Source: Prevotella sp. (lineage in GTDB: Bacteria > Bacteroidota > Bacteroidia > Bacteroidales > Bacteroidaceae). Taken from it: 30,331 bases of DNA. Where the stretch lies: assembly GCA_021204735.1 (NCBI GenBank), contig JAJPYV010000408.1:1-30331 (forward strand), in the 5' to 3' direction. Made by a program: the position numbers and the translations under genes. Every line of letters begins with the position of its first letter. Position 1 is the first letter of the stretch. The notes beneath the pieces were generated by a model, which was not told where the DNA came from, did not search any database, and saw nothing but the letters and a program-made list of their open reading frames with translations. Of the stretch, positions 7,477 to 16,020 are shown piece after piece.

Positions 7477-9873
7477 ATGAGACAAAGATTATTGATAATA
7501 GTAACATCGTGTCTTTTTATAACAGTGTTTTGTCATGCTCAACAAAGGAAGGAACTTAACCTTTCTGATAATTGGTTGTTTTCTCGTGACAATATAAGTT
7601 GGCAAGAGGTGTCCGTTCCTCACGACTGGGCTATCAATGGTCCTTTTGACAAGGCGTGGGACTTGCAATTTGTAGCAATTGAACAGAATGGGGAGACAGA
7701 AAAGACGGAGAAATCGGGACGTTCTGGGGCTCTGCCGTGGATTGGCAACGGCTATTATAAAACTGTGGTAACGTTGGATGAGAGGCCTGTTAATGCTGAA
7801 CTGATTTTCGATGGAGCTATGAGTGAGCCTACAATTTCTATTAACGGTAAGGTAGCTGGTTATTGGGCTTACGGTTACAATGCGTTCCGTATTGATGCCA
7901 CGCCGTTCCTAAAGAAGGGTGCGAACATCATTGAGGTGAGTTTGAAAAACATGGAGGAGAGCAGCAGGTGGTATCCCGGTGGTGGTATCTTCCGCCCTGT
8001 AAAACTGATACTTACGGGTGAGGTATGTATTGATGATTGGGGCAGTTGGTTCAGAACTATAACTGCTGACTCAAAGAAAGCGAAAGTTAGCATAGCAACT
8101 CAACTGAAAGGTTATGAAGGTGTTGACAACCTTACTGTTACAACAAGACTTTTAGATAATAATGGTACTGAAGTTGTAAGCAGTGTTGACAATATTGATG
8201 ATACAGGATGTGCTAATGCTTCCATAACGGTATCAAGTCCTAATCTCTGGTCTCCTGAGAACCCTTATCTCTATACTCTTGTAACAAGTGTGAATAGGAA
8301 TGGTAAGGTGGTTGACCAAACAAAACAGCGTGTTGGTATCAGAACGGTCAGTGTATCTGCAAAGAATGGTTTCCAACTGAATGGTGTAACCAGAAAAATT
8401 AAGGGTGTTTGCTTGCACCATGATCTCGGTCCACTTGGTGCAGCTGTGAATAAGGCTGCCATCATTCGTCAAGTGAGGATGATGAAGGAGATGGGTTGTG
8501 ATGCTATTCGCACTTCTCATAATATGCCTTCAACTATGCAGATGGAGGTTTGTGACTCCATGGGGATGATGGTTATGGCTGAAAGTTTTGATATGTGGAT
8601 TTATCCTAAATGTGCTAATGGTTATGCCCAGTTCTTTAATGATTGGGCGGATAAGGACATTACAAATCTTGTACTCAACCACCGTAATCATCCATCTATA
8701 GTGATGTGGAGCATAGGTAACGAAATTCCTGAACAGTGGAGTGAGGAAGGACGAGAGATAGCACGTCATTTGCAAGACTTGTGTCATCAATTGGATCCTA
8801 CTCGTCCAGTTACGCAGGGAATGGACAGGCCTGATGAAGCATTGAAGTCCGGATTTGCTCAGGTAATGGACATTCCAGGATTCAATTATCGTGTACAGAA
8901 ATATGACAATAATATCAAGCAATTGCCGCAGGGTTTTTTATTAGGTAGTGAGACTGCTTCAACAGTCAGTTCTCGTGGCGTTTACAAATTCCCTGTAAAT
9001 GTAACTGACTGGGCTGTATATCCTGACGGACAATGTTCCAGTTACGATACAGAATATTGCAGTTGGAGTAATCTCCCTGATGATGACTGGCAGATGCAGG
9101 ATGATCGCAAGTGGGTTATAGGTGAGTTTGTCTGGACAGGTTTTGATTATTTGGGCGAACCTACTCCATACGATGAGTATTGGCCTTCACGGTCGAGTTA
9201 TTTCGGAATATGTGACCTTGCTGGACTGCCGAAGGATAGATATTGGCTTTATCGCAGTCATTGGCGTAAAGATTCTCCTACTCTACATCTGTTACCTCAT
9301 TGGACATGGAATGGTAGGGAAGGTGAGGTAACACCGGTATATTGTTACACTTCATATCCTTCCGCAGAACTTTTTGTGAATGGCAAGAGTCAGGGACGAA
9401 AGTCTTTTGATAAGTCTTCACGTCTTGACCGTTATCGCTTACGTTGGAATGACGTAGTTTATGAGCCAGGTGAACTCAAAGTTGTGGCTTACGATGAGAA
9501 AGGTAATGAGATGGAAAGTCAGATAATAAAAACGGCAGGAGAACCTGACCATCTCGAATTGATGGCCGACCGTAACGTGATTTCTTCTGCTGGTCATGAT
9601 CTTTCGTTTGTTACTGTTACGATGAAAGATAAGGATGGTAATAATTGTCCGTTGGCTGATAACCTCCTTACGTTTAAAGTGACTGGTTCTGCTAAGTTCC
9701 GTGCAGCTTGTAACGGTGATGCAACTTCTCTTGTAACATTCAATTCTAAATGCATGCCTTTATTCAACGGACAATTGGTGGTAATTGTAGAAGGTATAAA
9801 CAAAGGTCCAGCGGCATTGACGGTTAGTGCAGATGGACTTCCTGATGCTATACTTAATATAACTGTGGAATAG
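7477..9873 (+). CDS. Exported GH2 glycoside hydrolase (beta-galactosidase-like)
   Basis: Retaining glycosidase of 798 residues with a signal peptide (MRQRLLIIVTSCLFITVFCHAQ), so periplasmic or surface. The N-terminal sugar-binding domain carries SVPHDWAINGPFD and the SGALPWIGNGYYKT stretch. An Ig-like domain follows (about 190-295), then the TIM barrel with GVCLHHDLGPLGAAVN and IRTSHNMPS. Glu416 in SIGNEIPEQ is the likely acid/base and Glu550 in IGEFVWTGFDYLGE the nucleophile. The C-terminal part (about 620-798) has further beta-sandwich domains of the kind found in large Bacteroides GH2 enzymes. Beta-galactosidase is the commonest activity of this subgroup; beta-glucuronidase or another activity cannot be excluded. 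It begins the carbohydrate region, 40 bases after waaA, and ends at a hairpin terminator. Confidence 0.85.
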   Translation: MRQRLLIIVTSCLFITVFCHAQQRKELNLSDNWLFSRDNISWQEVSVPHDWAINGPFDKAWDLQFVAIEQNGETEKTEKSGRSGALPWIGNGYYKTVVTLDERPVNAELIFDGAMSEPTISINGKVAGYWAYGYNAFRIDATPFLKKGANIIEVSLKNMEESSRWYPGGGIFRPVKLILTGEVCIDDWGSWFRTITADSKKAKVSIATQLKGYEGVDNLTVTTRLLDNNGTEVVSSVDNIDDTGCANASITVSSPNLWSPENPYLYTLVTSVNRNGKVVDQTKQRVGIRTVSVSAKNGFQLNGVTRKIKGVCLHHDLGPLGAAVNKAAIIRQVRMMKEMGCDAIRTSHNMPSTMQMEVCDSMGMMVMAESFDMWIYPKCANGYAQFFNDWADKDITNLVLNHRNHPSIVMWSIGNEIPEQWSEEGREIARHLQDLCHQLDPTRPVTQGMDRPDEALKSGFAQVMDIPGFNYRVQKYDNNIKQLPQGFLLGSETASTVSSRGVYKFPVNVTDWAVYPDGQCSSYDTEYCSWSNLPDDDWQMQDDRKWVIGEFVWTGFDYLGEPTPYDEYWPSRSSYFGICDLAGLPKDRYWLYRSHWRKDSPTLHLLPHWTWNGREGEVTPVYCYTSYPSAELFVNGKSQGRKSFDKSSRLDRYRLRWNDVVYEPGELKVVAYDEKGNEMESQIIKTAGEPDHLELMADRNVISSAGHDLSFVTVTMKDKDGNNCPLADNLLTFKVTGSAKFRAACNGDATSLVTFNSKCMPLFNGQLVVIVEGINKGPAALTVSADGLPDAILNITVE

Positions 9874-9898
9874 GTATATTATATTTGCAATTTATTAT

Positions 9899-9935
9899 AA
9901 AACCAGCATTACAGGAAATTTGTAGTGTTGGTTTT
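9899..9935 (+). terminator. Hairpin terminator after the GH2 gene
   Basis: AAAACCAGCATTACA (9899-9913) pairs with TGTAGTGTTGGTTTT (9921-9935) through 15 base pairs, two of them G-U, around the 7-base loop GGAAATT. The right arm ends in a T run continuing TTTTATTTAT. It lies 25 bases after the GH2 stop and fits a rho-independent terminator. Confidence 0.7.
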
Positions 9936-10140
9936 ATTTATGAAACAACATTTTAGACTTTTCAAAGATTTATTTTTTACTTACATTTTGATTAGTAACA
10001 GTTGTGAAAATGTCAGAGTTGGAATTGTAAAACTAACTTCAGTTATAAAAACTTAAAATAAAATGTTAATTAATAGTTAAATAATTGTGCGTTTTATATA
10101 ATTTGTACTTTTAAAAAATCATGTTTTGAAAGAGATTAAA

Positions 10141-10148
10141 TATATTTG
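10141..10148 (+). promoter_or_regulatory. -7 box of the beta-helix/barrel gene
   Basis: TATATTTG followed by CATAAG is a perfect TAnnTTTG match. Its TTG triplet (10146) could be mistaken for a start codon, which would give a 1052-residue protein; the promoter reading favours the internal ATG at 10233. A TTTG at 10125-10128 is closer than the usual -33 spacing. The rest of the gap between 9936 and this box is AT-rich and holds nothing I can support. Confidence 0.6.
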
Positions 10149-10178
10149 CATAAGAAAAAAACAGCACAGTCAAAAAAG

Positions 10179-10208
10179 ATAGTATTCGTTTTACAAAACG
10201 ATGACTAT
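10179..10208 (+). promoter_or_regulatory. Hairpin in the 5' leader of the beta-helix/barrel gene
   Basis: ATAGT (10179-10183) and TCGTTT (10186-10191) pair with AAACGA (10196-10201) and ACTAT (10204-10208), around a TACA loop with one 2x2 internal mismatch. It lies between the -7 box and the ATG, within an 80-base leader, with no T run directly after it. It could affect message stability or translation; it may also be chance in AT-rich DNA. Confidence 0.4.
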
Positions 10209-10232
10209 TTCTACAAAAAGTTATATTACAAT

Positions 10233-13200
10233 ATGAAAAAAATACTTGCCTGTCGCTTTTTTGCGACTTTTCTATTATCTGTTTCTTTTTGTCTGAATAT
10301 TTTTTCGGCAGAGAAAAAACAGGTTTACATTCCTATGGATTATTCAACGTGTGGGTATCATGCTTCCGAGATTGTTATTCCCAATGTGGAGAATGCTATT
10401 TATGTGAGTGCGCGTAACGGTGACTGTCATGACGTTTTGCAACGGGCTATTGACTATGTTTCATCGCTACAACCAGATAGCGCGGGCCATAGGGGAGCGG
10501 TATTGCTTGGAGAAGGTGTATATTATATTGGTGAGGCTCTACGTATAAATACCTCTGGTGTGGTAATAAGGGGCTCTGGCAGGGGCAAGACGATTGTCAT
10601 TAAGCGAGGATTCGATCGTGGCGCGATGATTTACATTGAGGGTAATATGGAAATGACAGGCGGTGATACTATTGCTGTTGCAGACACAAAAGTTACTGCT
10701 GGTTCTGAGCTGATTGGACTTGTCACTACGGAAGGATTGAATGTTGGCGATAGAATCAGACTTGTACGACCGTCAACGGAAGATTGGATATTTCAACTTG
10801 GATGTAACGATTATGGTGGAGGGCTTGATTATACGGGTTGGAAACCTGGTGATATAGATATCATGTGGGAGAGGACCATCGTTGCTATTGAAGGAGATTC
10901 AATAAGTATTGATGCTCCTATAACCACTACTTTAGACAAGAGATGGGGTGGTGGATATGTTGTTACTGGTCATAACATTGCAGAGATTACTGAATGTGGT
11001 GTGGAGAACCTTACTCTTATGTCTGATTACAACGTTACGAATGCCATGGATGAGGATCATTGTTGGGATGGTGTTTGGATAGAAAATGCTCGAGATTGTT
11101 GGGTAAGGCGTATTAATTTCTACCATTTTGCTGGTTCGGTGGTTAATTTACAGAAAGAGACAAGCCGCATTACGGTAGAGGATTGTATAGCAGACGAACC
11201 TATATCAGAAATTGGTGGATGGCGCAGAAGCGTATTCTCCACGAGAGGACAGCAGACTCTTTTCCAGCGTTGCGTGTCGAATCAGGGACTTCACGATTTC
11301 TCAGCAGGATTTTGTGCAGCAGGGCCGAATGCTTTCGTACAGTGCGAGGCTCACGGCGCTCTCGGTTTTAGTGGTAGCATTGGCTCATGGGCAACAGGTT
11401 TGTTGTTTGACATTGTGAATATTGAAGGCAATGATATTAGTTTCAGGAATCTTGAGCAATTCCAGTTTGGTACGGGGTGGAATACTGCTAATAGTATGCT
11501 TTGGCAGTGCACAGGGTCTACCATTTATTGCTATTCACCAGATATAGATGACCAAAACAGTGCAAATGGTTGTTGGGGAACCCTGACAGGCAACGGGAAG
11601 TGGGCATCCAGCAATGATCATGTGTCTCCTCGAAGTCTTTTTTATTCACAGTTGAAGAAACGTATGGGTGATAATACTATAGAGGGGTATCTCCTTCCAT
11701 TGAATACTGTGGCAGCAAGCAGCCCTGAAATTGACGATGCTATGGAAATGGCTATGATTTCTTTAGAAGAACCACGTTTGACGATGGAAGCGTGGATTGA
11801 TACCATTCCGTTTACTGCAAGTATTGCACCTGATAGTATAATGAGCGTAAATGACTTGACAGAGGGTGTTTTCACTCCTATCGATGATAATAAACATGTG
11901 TTTGGCGTTTATGACGGTCATATTACTTTTGATGGAAAACTTATTGTAGGTGACCGCTATCATATACCATGGTGGAATGGTAGGGTAAAGGACAGTTTTT
12001 TGCAACATGGTGCAAAACCTGCCATAACTCGATTTGTCCCTGGACGTGAAGGAACAGGACTTACAGACCGTATTGATGATGTGGTGGACTACCTTGTCAA
12101 TGAAAATTATTGTTTGCTTGATCATAACTATGGTTTGTGGTATGACTTGCGCCGCACTGATCATGAGCGTGTAAGTCGTGCTGATGGCGATGTATGGGCT
12201 CCGTTCTACGAGCAACCATTCTCTCGTACGGGAGAAGGAAAAGCATGGGATGGACTTACTCTTTATGATCTTACAAAACCTAATAGGTGGTATTGGTTGC
12301 GCTTGAAAGAATTTGCGCAAAAAGGGGGAGAACAGGGTAAGTTGCTCTTTCATGAGAATTATTTCCAACATAATATTCTTGAGGCTGGTGCGCATTGGGT
12401 GGACTGTCCTTGGCGACCAGTGAACAATGTAAATGGTACTGATTTCCCTGAACCTGTGCCTTTTACTGGTGATAAGCGTATATTCATGGCAGAACAGTTT
12501 TATGATATTACTGATTCTGTTTTAGTGCCGCTTCACAAACAGTATATTCGTCAATGTCTGGAGAATTTCAGAGGTAACGATAATGTGGTGCAACTTACAA
12601 GTGAGGAGTATACGGGTCCTTTGCATTTTGTACGTTTTTGGCTTGAAACTGTTGCTGAGTGGGAAAAGGAAACTGGTCTCAGACCTATGATTGCTCTTAG
12701 TTGTACAAAAGATGCACAAGATGCTATTCTTGCTGATCCGATACTTTCCAAAGTGGTAGATATTATAGATATTCGTTATTGGCATTATAATACCGACAGT
12801 ATTTTTGCTCCTTCAGCTGGTATGAACATGGCTCCTCGCCAATTGAAACGTAAGATATTGGTAGGTAAGATGGAGTTTGCGGAAACTTACAAGGCGGTTA
12901 ACGAGTATCGTACACGCTATCCTGACAAGGCTGTTACGCTGTTCGCACAGGATTATCCAAAATATGGTTGGGCAATTCTCATGGCGGGCGGCTCTTGCCC
13001 GAATATCCGTGTTACAGATGAAAAATTCTTGACTGATGTGGTTAAGATGAACCATATTAGTGGTGAAGGTAATTCTGATATATTAGTTATGGGAGACCCG
13101 AATATCGGATATGTCGTATATACTCATGGAGTGCAAATTCATGGACTTGAAGTGGAGCCAGGAACATATAGGATACATTCCATAGATGTTCACAATGGTG

Positions 13201-13304
13201 ATGTGAAGACTTTGAAAAAAAGTGTAGGCATCAAGGAGAAATATAACATCAAGGTTGAAGTGGTGGACGATGATTCTGCTTTCTGGCTTGAGAGACTAAA
13301 ATAA
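10233..13304 (+). CDS. Exported two-domain protein: pectate-lyase-like beta-helix plus glycosidase-like barrel
   Basis: Large exported protein of 1023 residues starting MKKILACRFFATFLLSVSFC (signal peptide). The N-terminal half (about 35-480) has pectate-lyase-superfamily repeats: DVLQRAIDYVSSL and GAVLLGEGVYYIGEALRI, then GVVIRGSGRGKTIV, and later stacked short strands around WIENARDCWVRRINFYHFAG. The second half (from about residue 560, YDGHITFDGKLIVGDRYHIP) looks like an (alpha/beta) barrel with VDYLVNENYCLLDHNYGLWY, HENYFQHNILEAGAHWVDCP and LTSEEYTGPLHFVRFW; Glu791 or Glu792 sits where an acid/base could lie. The end looks like a small beta domain. It resembles proteins annotated with DUF4955/DUF6298 by memory. 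A pectin-related lyase or hydrolase is likely; no activity can be assigned. An ECF sigma gene follows 34 bases later. Confidence 0.7.
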   Translation: MKKILACRFFATFLLSVSFCLNIFSAEKKQVYIPMDYSTCGYHASEIVIPNVENAIYVSARNGDCHDVLQRAIDYVSSLQPDSAGHRGAVLLGEGVYYIGEALRINTSGVVIRGSGRGKTIVIKRGFDRGAMIYIEGNMEMTGGDTIAVADTKVTAGSELIGLVTTEGLNVGDRIRLVRPSTEDWIFQLGCNDYGGGLDYTGWKPGDIDIMWERTIVAIEGDSISIDAPITTTLDKRWGGGYVVTGHNIAEITECGVENLTLMSDYNVTNAMDEDHCWDGVWIENARDCWVRRINFYHFAGSVVNLQKETSRITVEDCIADEPISEIGGWRRSVFSTRGQQTLFQRCVSNQGLHDFSAGFCAAGPNAFVQCEAHGALGFSGSIGSWATGLLFDIVNIEGNDISFRNLEQFQFGTGWNTANSMLWQCTGSTIYCYSPDIDDQNSANGCWGTLTGNGKWASSNDHVSPRSLFYSQLKKRMGDNTIEGYLLPLNTVAASSPEIDDAMEMAMISLEEPRLTMEAWIDTIPFTASIAPDSIMSVNDLTEGVFTPIDDNKHVFGVYDGHITFDGKLIVGDRYHIPWWNGRVKDSFLQHGAKPAITRFVPGREGTGLTDRIDDVVDYLVNENYCLLDHNYGLWYDLRRTDHERVSRADGDVWAPFYEQPFSRTGEGKAWDGLTLYDLTKPNRWYWLRLKEFAQKGGEQGKLLFHENYFQHNILEAGAHWVDCPWRPVNNVNGTDFPEPVPFTGDKRIFMAEQFYDITDSVLVPLHKQYIRQCLENFRGNDNVVQLTSEEYTGPLHFVRFWLETVAEWEKETGLRPMIALSCTKDAQDAILADPILSKVVDIIDIRYWHYNTDSIFAPSAGMNMAPRQLKRKILVGKMEFAETYKAVNEYRTRYPDKAVTLFAQDYPKYGWAILMAGGSCPNIRVTDEKFLTDVVKMNHISGEGNSDILVMGDPNIGYVVYTHGVQIHGLEVEPGTYRIHSIDVHNGDVKTLKKSVGIKEKYNIKVEVVDDDSAFWLERLK

Positions 13305-13338
13305 GGTGTGATAATTATATCAATAATGCACGATTCTT

Positions 13339-13848
13339 ATGATAAACTTTTCTGAACTTTACGATAGGACAGTTGATAATCTTTTCGCATTGGGAATGAC
13401 TTATACATTCGATCGCGAAATGATAAAAGATTGTATACAAGATGTCTTCGTGAAATTGTATGCGAAGCGTCATGAGTTGGGTGCGGTTGCCAATATAGAA
13501 TCGTACTTATATGTTTCATTGAGGAATAGGATTAACGATGAATTTCGTCATAACAGTCATTTATGTGATAAGAAAATTGACGATAATAGTATGAATGCCT
13601 TTGGCGATGATGATGTGTATGATCTGGAATTTGTTGAAGAAGAGAGGAAAAGAACAAGAACTGTTTCTGATTTTTTGAAGCACCTATCTCCAAGACAGCA
13701 GCAGATAATAAATCTTTATTATATTGAGAGACTTAAGTATAATGACATTTGTCAGATTATGGGAATTAACTACCAGTCTGTCCGTAATCTTATGCATAGG
13801 AGTTTGTCAAGATTGCGTATTTTGGCAACTAATTCAGAAATTATTTAA
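13339..13848 (+). CDS. ECF sigma-70 factor, orphan
   Basis: Alternative sigma factor of 169 residues. Region 2 is seen as REMIKDCIQDVFVKLYAKRH and VANIESYLYVSLRNRINDEFR (about residues 27-75). Region 4 is seen as LSPRQQQIINLYYIERLKYN followed by DICQIMGINYQSVRNLMHRS (about 110-155), with a helix-turn-helix expected to read the -35 element. Bacteroidetes ECF factors usually sit beside a FecR-type anti-sigma gene and a SusC/SusD pair, but neither is adjacent here: upstream is the beta-helix/barrel gene (34-base gap) and downstream only a short reading frame and a palindrome. It may belong to the same transcript as the upstream gene and control local pectin genes; this is inference. No anti-sigma domain is fused to it. 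Confidence 0.92.
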   Translation: MINFSELYDRTVDNLFALGMTYTFDREMIKDCIQDVFVKLYAKRHELGAVANIESYLYVSLRNRINDEFRHNSHLCDKKIDDNSMNAFGDDDVYDLEFVEEERKRTRTVSDFLKHLSPRQQQIINLYYIERLKYNDICQIMGINYQSVRNLMHRSLSRLRILATNSEII

Positions 13849-13903
13849 GAGTACAAAATTAATTTGCTGTCGTCATTTATAAAATAATTATAATTCTAAT
13901 GAC

Positions 13904-14044
13904 ATGCAGATTATGGAATACTCAATAAGTGTTAATATTTTTGACAGCAAGATACAAGATGTTTCTCTTTCTCAAATAGAAAAAGAGGAATTGAAAGAAA
14001 GAATATTAATGGTTATAGGGAATAAAAGTAATAAAAACACATAG
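13904..14044 (+). CDS. Possible 46-residue small protein after the ECF sigma gene
   Basis: A short open frame beginning MQIMEYSISVNIFDSKIQDV and ending with the basic tail NKSNKNT lies 55 bases after the sigma stop and 31 bases before a strong palindrome. Its C-terminal part, SLSQIEKEELKERILMVIGN, would make an amphipathic helix. There is no membrane segment. The position, between a sigma gene and its probable terminator, is why I list it; it could be a sigma partner or simply untranslated 3' sequence. No homologue is recognised. Confidence 0.35.
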   Translation: MQIMEYSISVNIFDSKIQDVSLSQIEKEELKERILMVIGNKSNKNT

Positions 14045-14075
14045 TTCACTTTTTTATAATTAACAGTATGAAGAA

Positions 14076-14105
14076 CGGTCTGGAATTTTATAAAATTCCA
14101 GACCG
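14076..14105. terminator. Perfect 30-base palindrome, bidirectional terminator
   Basis: CGGTCTGGAATTTTA (14076-14090) is followed at once by its exact reverse complement to 14105. Folded, it gives a long stem with a tight AT loop. The plus strand continues CATTTTCATT, a modest T tract. It lies between the convergent sigma-side transcript and the pectate-lyase gene ending at 14152, so it probably stops transcription from both sides. Confidence 0.75.
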
Positions 14106-14151
14106 CATTTTCATTAGATAAGTTTTATGATTAGGTAGAAACTTTAGGACA

Positions 14152-15831
14152 TTACAAGTGTGTCTTTCCTGCCAACGTATCGTGGTTGTTGGTAAGGTCT
14201 GTCCAATCCACTTTGCTCGTCGTACTGATTCCATTGATATATTTTTCGATATTGGTATAACCGTCACCAGTGCAATCCCCGTTAGCGTCGTTAGGATCAT
14301 TTGGATTCAATCCGTTAGCGATTTCCCACTCATCGGGCATGCCGTCACCGTCGCTGTCAATGTATGGCTCATAATCCCTATATACTGGCAGTCCGCCCAT
14401 CTGTTGAGGGTCGGTTACGATTCCAAGTGTCCATGAGTCAGGCGGGAGACGACGGTGTTTAAATTGTATAGTGTCTGGTTTTGCATCTTTTACATAATAT
14501 GGCACTCCTGTTCTTACTTCCTCTATTATGTGCTGGTCCAACTCATCTCGTACAGGGAGTGTTGCGCCGACATTTTCGAGAACAAAGTCGTATGCCTGCT
14601 GCGCACTTAGGACGGTGTAGTATGGATGGTCAAAAGGCTCGTTCCAACGCATGTATGGATAGTAGTCGCCTGGTCCGTCAAGGCTCTCAGTCTGCACACC
14701 TTTCCAGTTGTCTTTAGTCACAGAGTCATTGCCCTCAACAATATTGCCGTCGCAATATACACGACCGTAGGTTTTCTTGTCGTTGCGGCTCAGTCCAGCC
14801 TCTGGTTTGATAATACGATGACCAATAGCACTGTTTACATTGGTTGCAGGCCCTGGCTTGTAATAGTTGTTGTAGATATTGTACAGTGCCGACCAGTCGC
14901 CACCGTCAACAGAACGGTGCATCCAGTTGTAAATGACATTGTTCACGAAGTTGAACGTGCCGTTCCAACCGATTGACGGGTTTCTTCCCGTGTTGCTTGC
15001 CCAAAGGTTGCGTACGAAAGCACAGTTCTCACCGCCTATTGTTGAACCGAATGCATGATTGTATGTGTCGAGTGCTTTTGCGGAAATGGAGTTCTGTATA
15101 GTTACGTTTACTGTAGGCAGTTTCTGATTAGGATAGTCGGGACCAGCCTGGAACATGTGACGGTAGAACGAGAGGTTTTCATCTAATCCAAATGCACATG
15201 AAAGGTGGTCGAGCATGATATTTCCTGATGGGTTTCCTCCGAAACAATCATCACGGCTTCCTACCCATGTCTCGCCACGACGGAAGCGCATGTGGCGAAC
15301 CACTACGTCGTGAGTGTTCACCCATACTGATTCTCCAGTTATGCATACACCGTCCCCTGGTGCTGTTTGTCCTGCAATGGTAACGTAAGGCGCACGGATT
15401 ATAACAGGTGTTTTCAAACGGATAATACCAGAAACGTTGAATACTATTATACGTGCTCCCCCTTGCTCACATGCCCAGCGGAATGAGCCTGGACCATCGT
15501 CGTTAAGGTTTGTCACGGTGATTACCTTACCGCCACGACCTCCAAAACTGTACATTCCTCCTCCCTCTGCTCCAGGAAATGAAGGAATTTTTGCCTGTGG
15601 CAAGTCTGTTGGGCGGGATGCCCATGGTATGTAGGGCCTGCCTTCTGTTGCCTCTTTCTCAACTATTGGGAGGGCTACTGCCCATGCACTATCGGAGTGT
15701 GCCCAAATTTTCTCATCTCTTGCATCTATCTGTGCCTGTACTTCTGGTGTTATATCAGGATACTGCGCACGAACAGTTTGTGACCCGATGACAAGTGTCA
15801 GAGCCATGATTGTCAAAGTTTCTTTTTTCAT
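14152..15831 (-). CDS. Exported PL1-family pectate-lyase-like protein with calcium-repeat tail
   Basis: Right-handed beta-helix lyase of 559 residues; PL1 enzymes cleave homogalacturonan by calcium-dependent beta-elimination. Signal peptide MKKETLTIMALTLVIGSQTVRA, then a short linker. The helix core (about 85-360) begins IPSFPGAEGGGMYSFGGRGG and holds ITVTNLNDDGPGSFRWA, VTIAGQTAPGDGVCI, VVVRHMRFRRGETWVGSRDD and IMLDHLSCAFGLDENLSFYR, which match Bacteroides PL1 proteins. The C-terminal tail (about 490-535) has thrombospondin-type-3-like calcium repeats, DSDGDGMPDEWEIANGLNP and NGDCTGDGYTNIEKYI. It is transcribed against the rest of the cluster and diverges from the operon starting at 16021, suggesting shared control. 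No lipobox is present, so it is probably periplasmic or secreted. Exact substrate not proven. Confidence 0.85.
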   Translation of the reverse strand: MKKETLTIMALTLVIGSQTVRAQYPDITPEVQAQIDARDEKIWAHSDSAWAVALPIVEKEATEGRPYIPWASRPTDLPQAKIPSFPGAEGGGMYSFGGRGGKVITVTNLNDDGPGSFRWACEQGGARIIVFNVSGIIRLKTPVIIRAPYVTIAGQTAPGDGVCITGESVWVNTHDVVVRHMRFRRGETWVGSRDDCFGGNPSGNIMLDHLSCAFGLDENLSFYRHMFQAGPDYPNQKLPTVNVTIQNSISAKALDTYNHAFGSTIGGENCAFVRNLWASNTGRNPSIGWNGTFNFVNNVIYNWMHRSVDGGDWSALYNIYNNYYKPGPATNVNSAIGHRIIKPEAGLSRNDKKTYGRVYCDGNIVEGNDSVTKDNWKGVQTESLDGPGDYYPYMRWNEPFDHPYYTVLSAQQAYDFVLENVGATLPVRDELDQHIIEEVRTGVPYYVKDAKPDTIQFKHRRLPPDSWTLGIVTDPQQMGGLPVYRDYEPYIDSDGDGMPDEWEIANGLNPNDPNDANGDCTGDGYTNIEKYINGISTTSKVDWTDLTNNHDTLAGKTHL

Positions 15832-16020
15832 AAGTATGTTATTGTATATATAATCGTTTCTTTTAAATGACTGACTAAATGCGGTTTTGTACCTATTTAT
15901 TATAGTTGCTTTTTGTCAGTATAGTAATTTATTAACGCTAAAAGTTATTGATTATTTTCTAAAGGCTATCCTTTCCTTTTAAACAGTACAAAACGAAAAT
16001 AAATACGTCTTAAAAATAAT
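15832..16020. promoter_or_regulatory. Divergent promoter region between the PL1 gene and the main operon
   Basis: This 189-base AT-rich gap separates two divergently transcribed pectin-related genes and must hold promoters for both. I could not find a clean TAnnTTTG box on either strand, in contrast to the housekeeping and heme promoters in the window. That is compatible with a promoter needing an activator or an alternative (ECF) sigma factor, but it is a negative observation. Confidence 0.4.

Noticed and set aside
9880..10056. A TATATTTG box just after the GH2 stop, the hairpin, and a 38-codon frame (9940-10056) starting MKQHFRLFKDLFF.
   Set aside because: The box is only a few bases ahead of a terminator hairpin and such boxes arise easily in AT-rich DNA; the short frame begins in the terminator T tract and has no support.
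11763..12395. A 210-codon minus-strand frame inside the beta-helix/barrel gene.
   Set aside because: Antisense shadow of a well-supported gene; no motif or promoter supports it.
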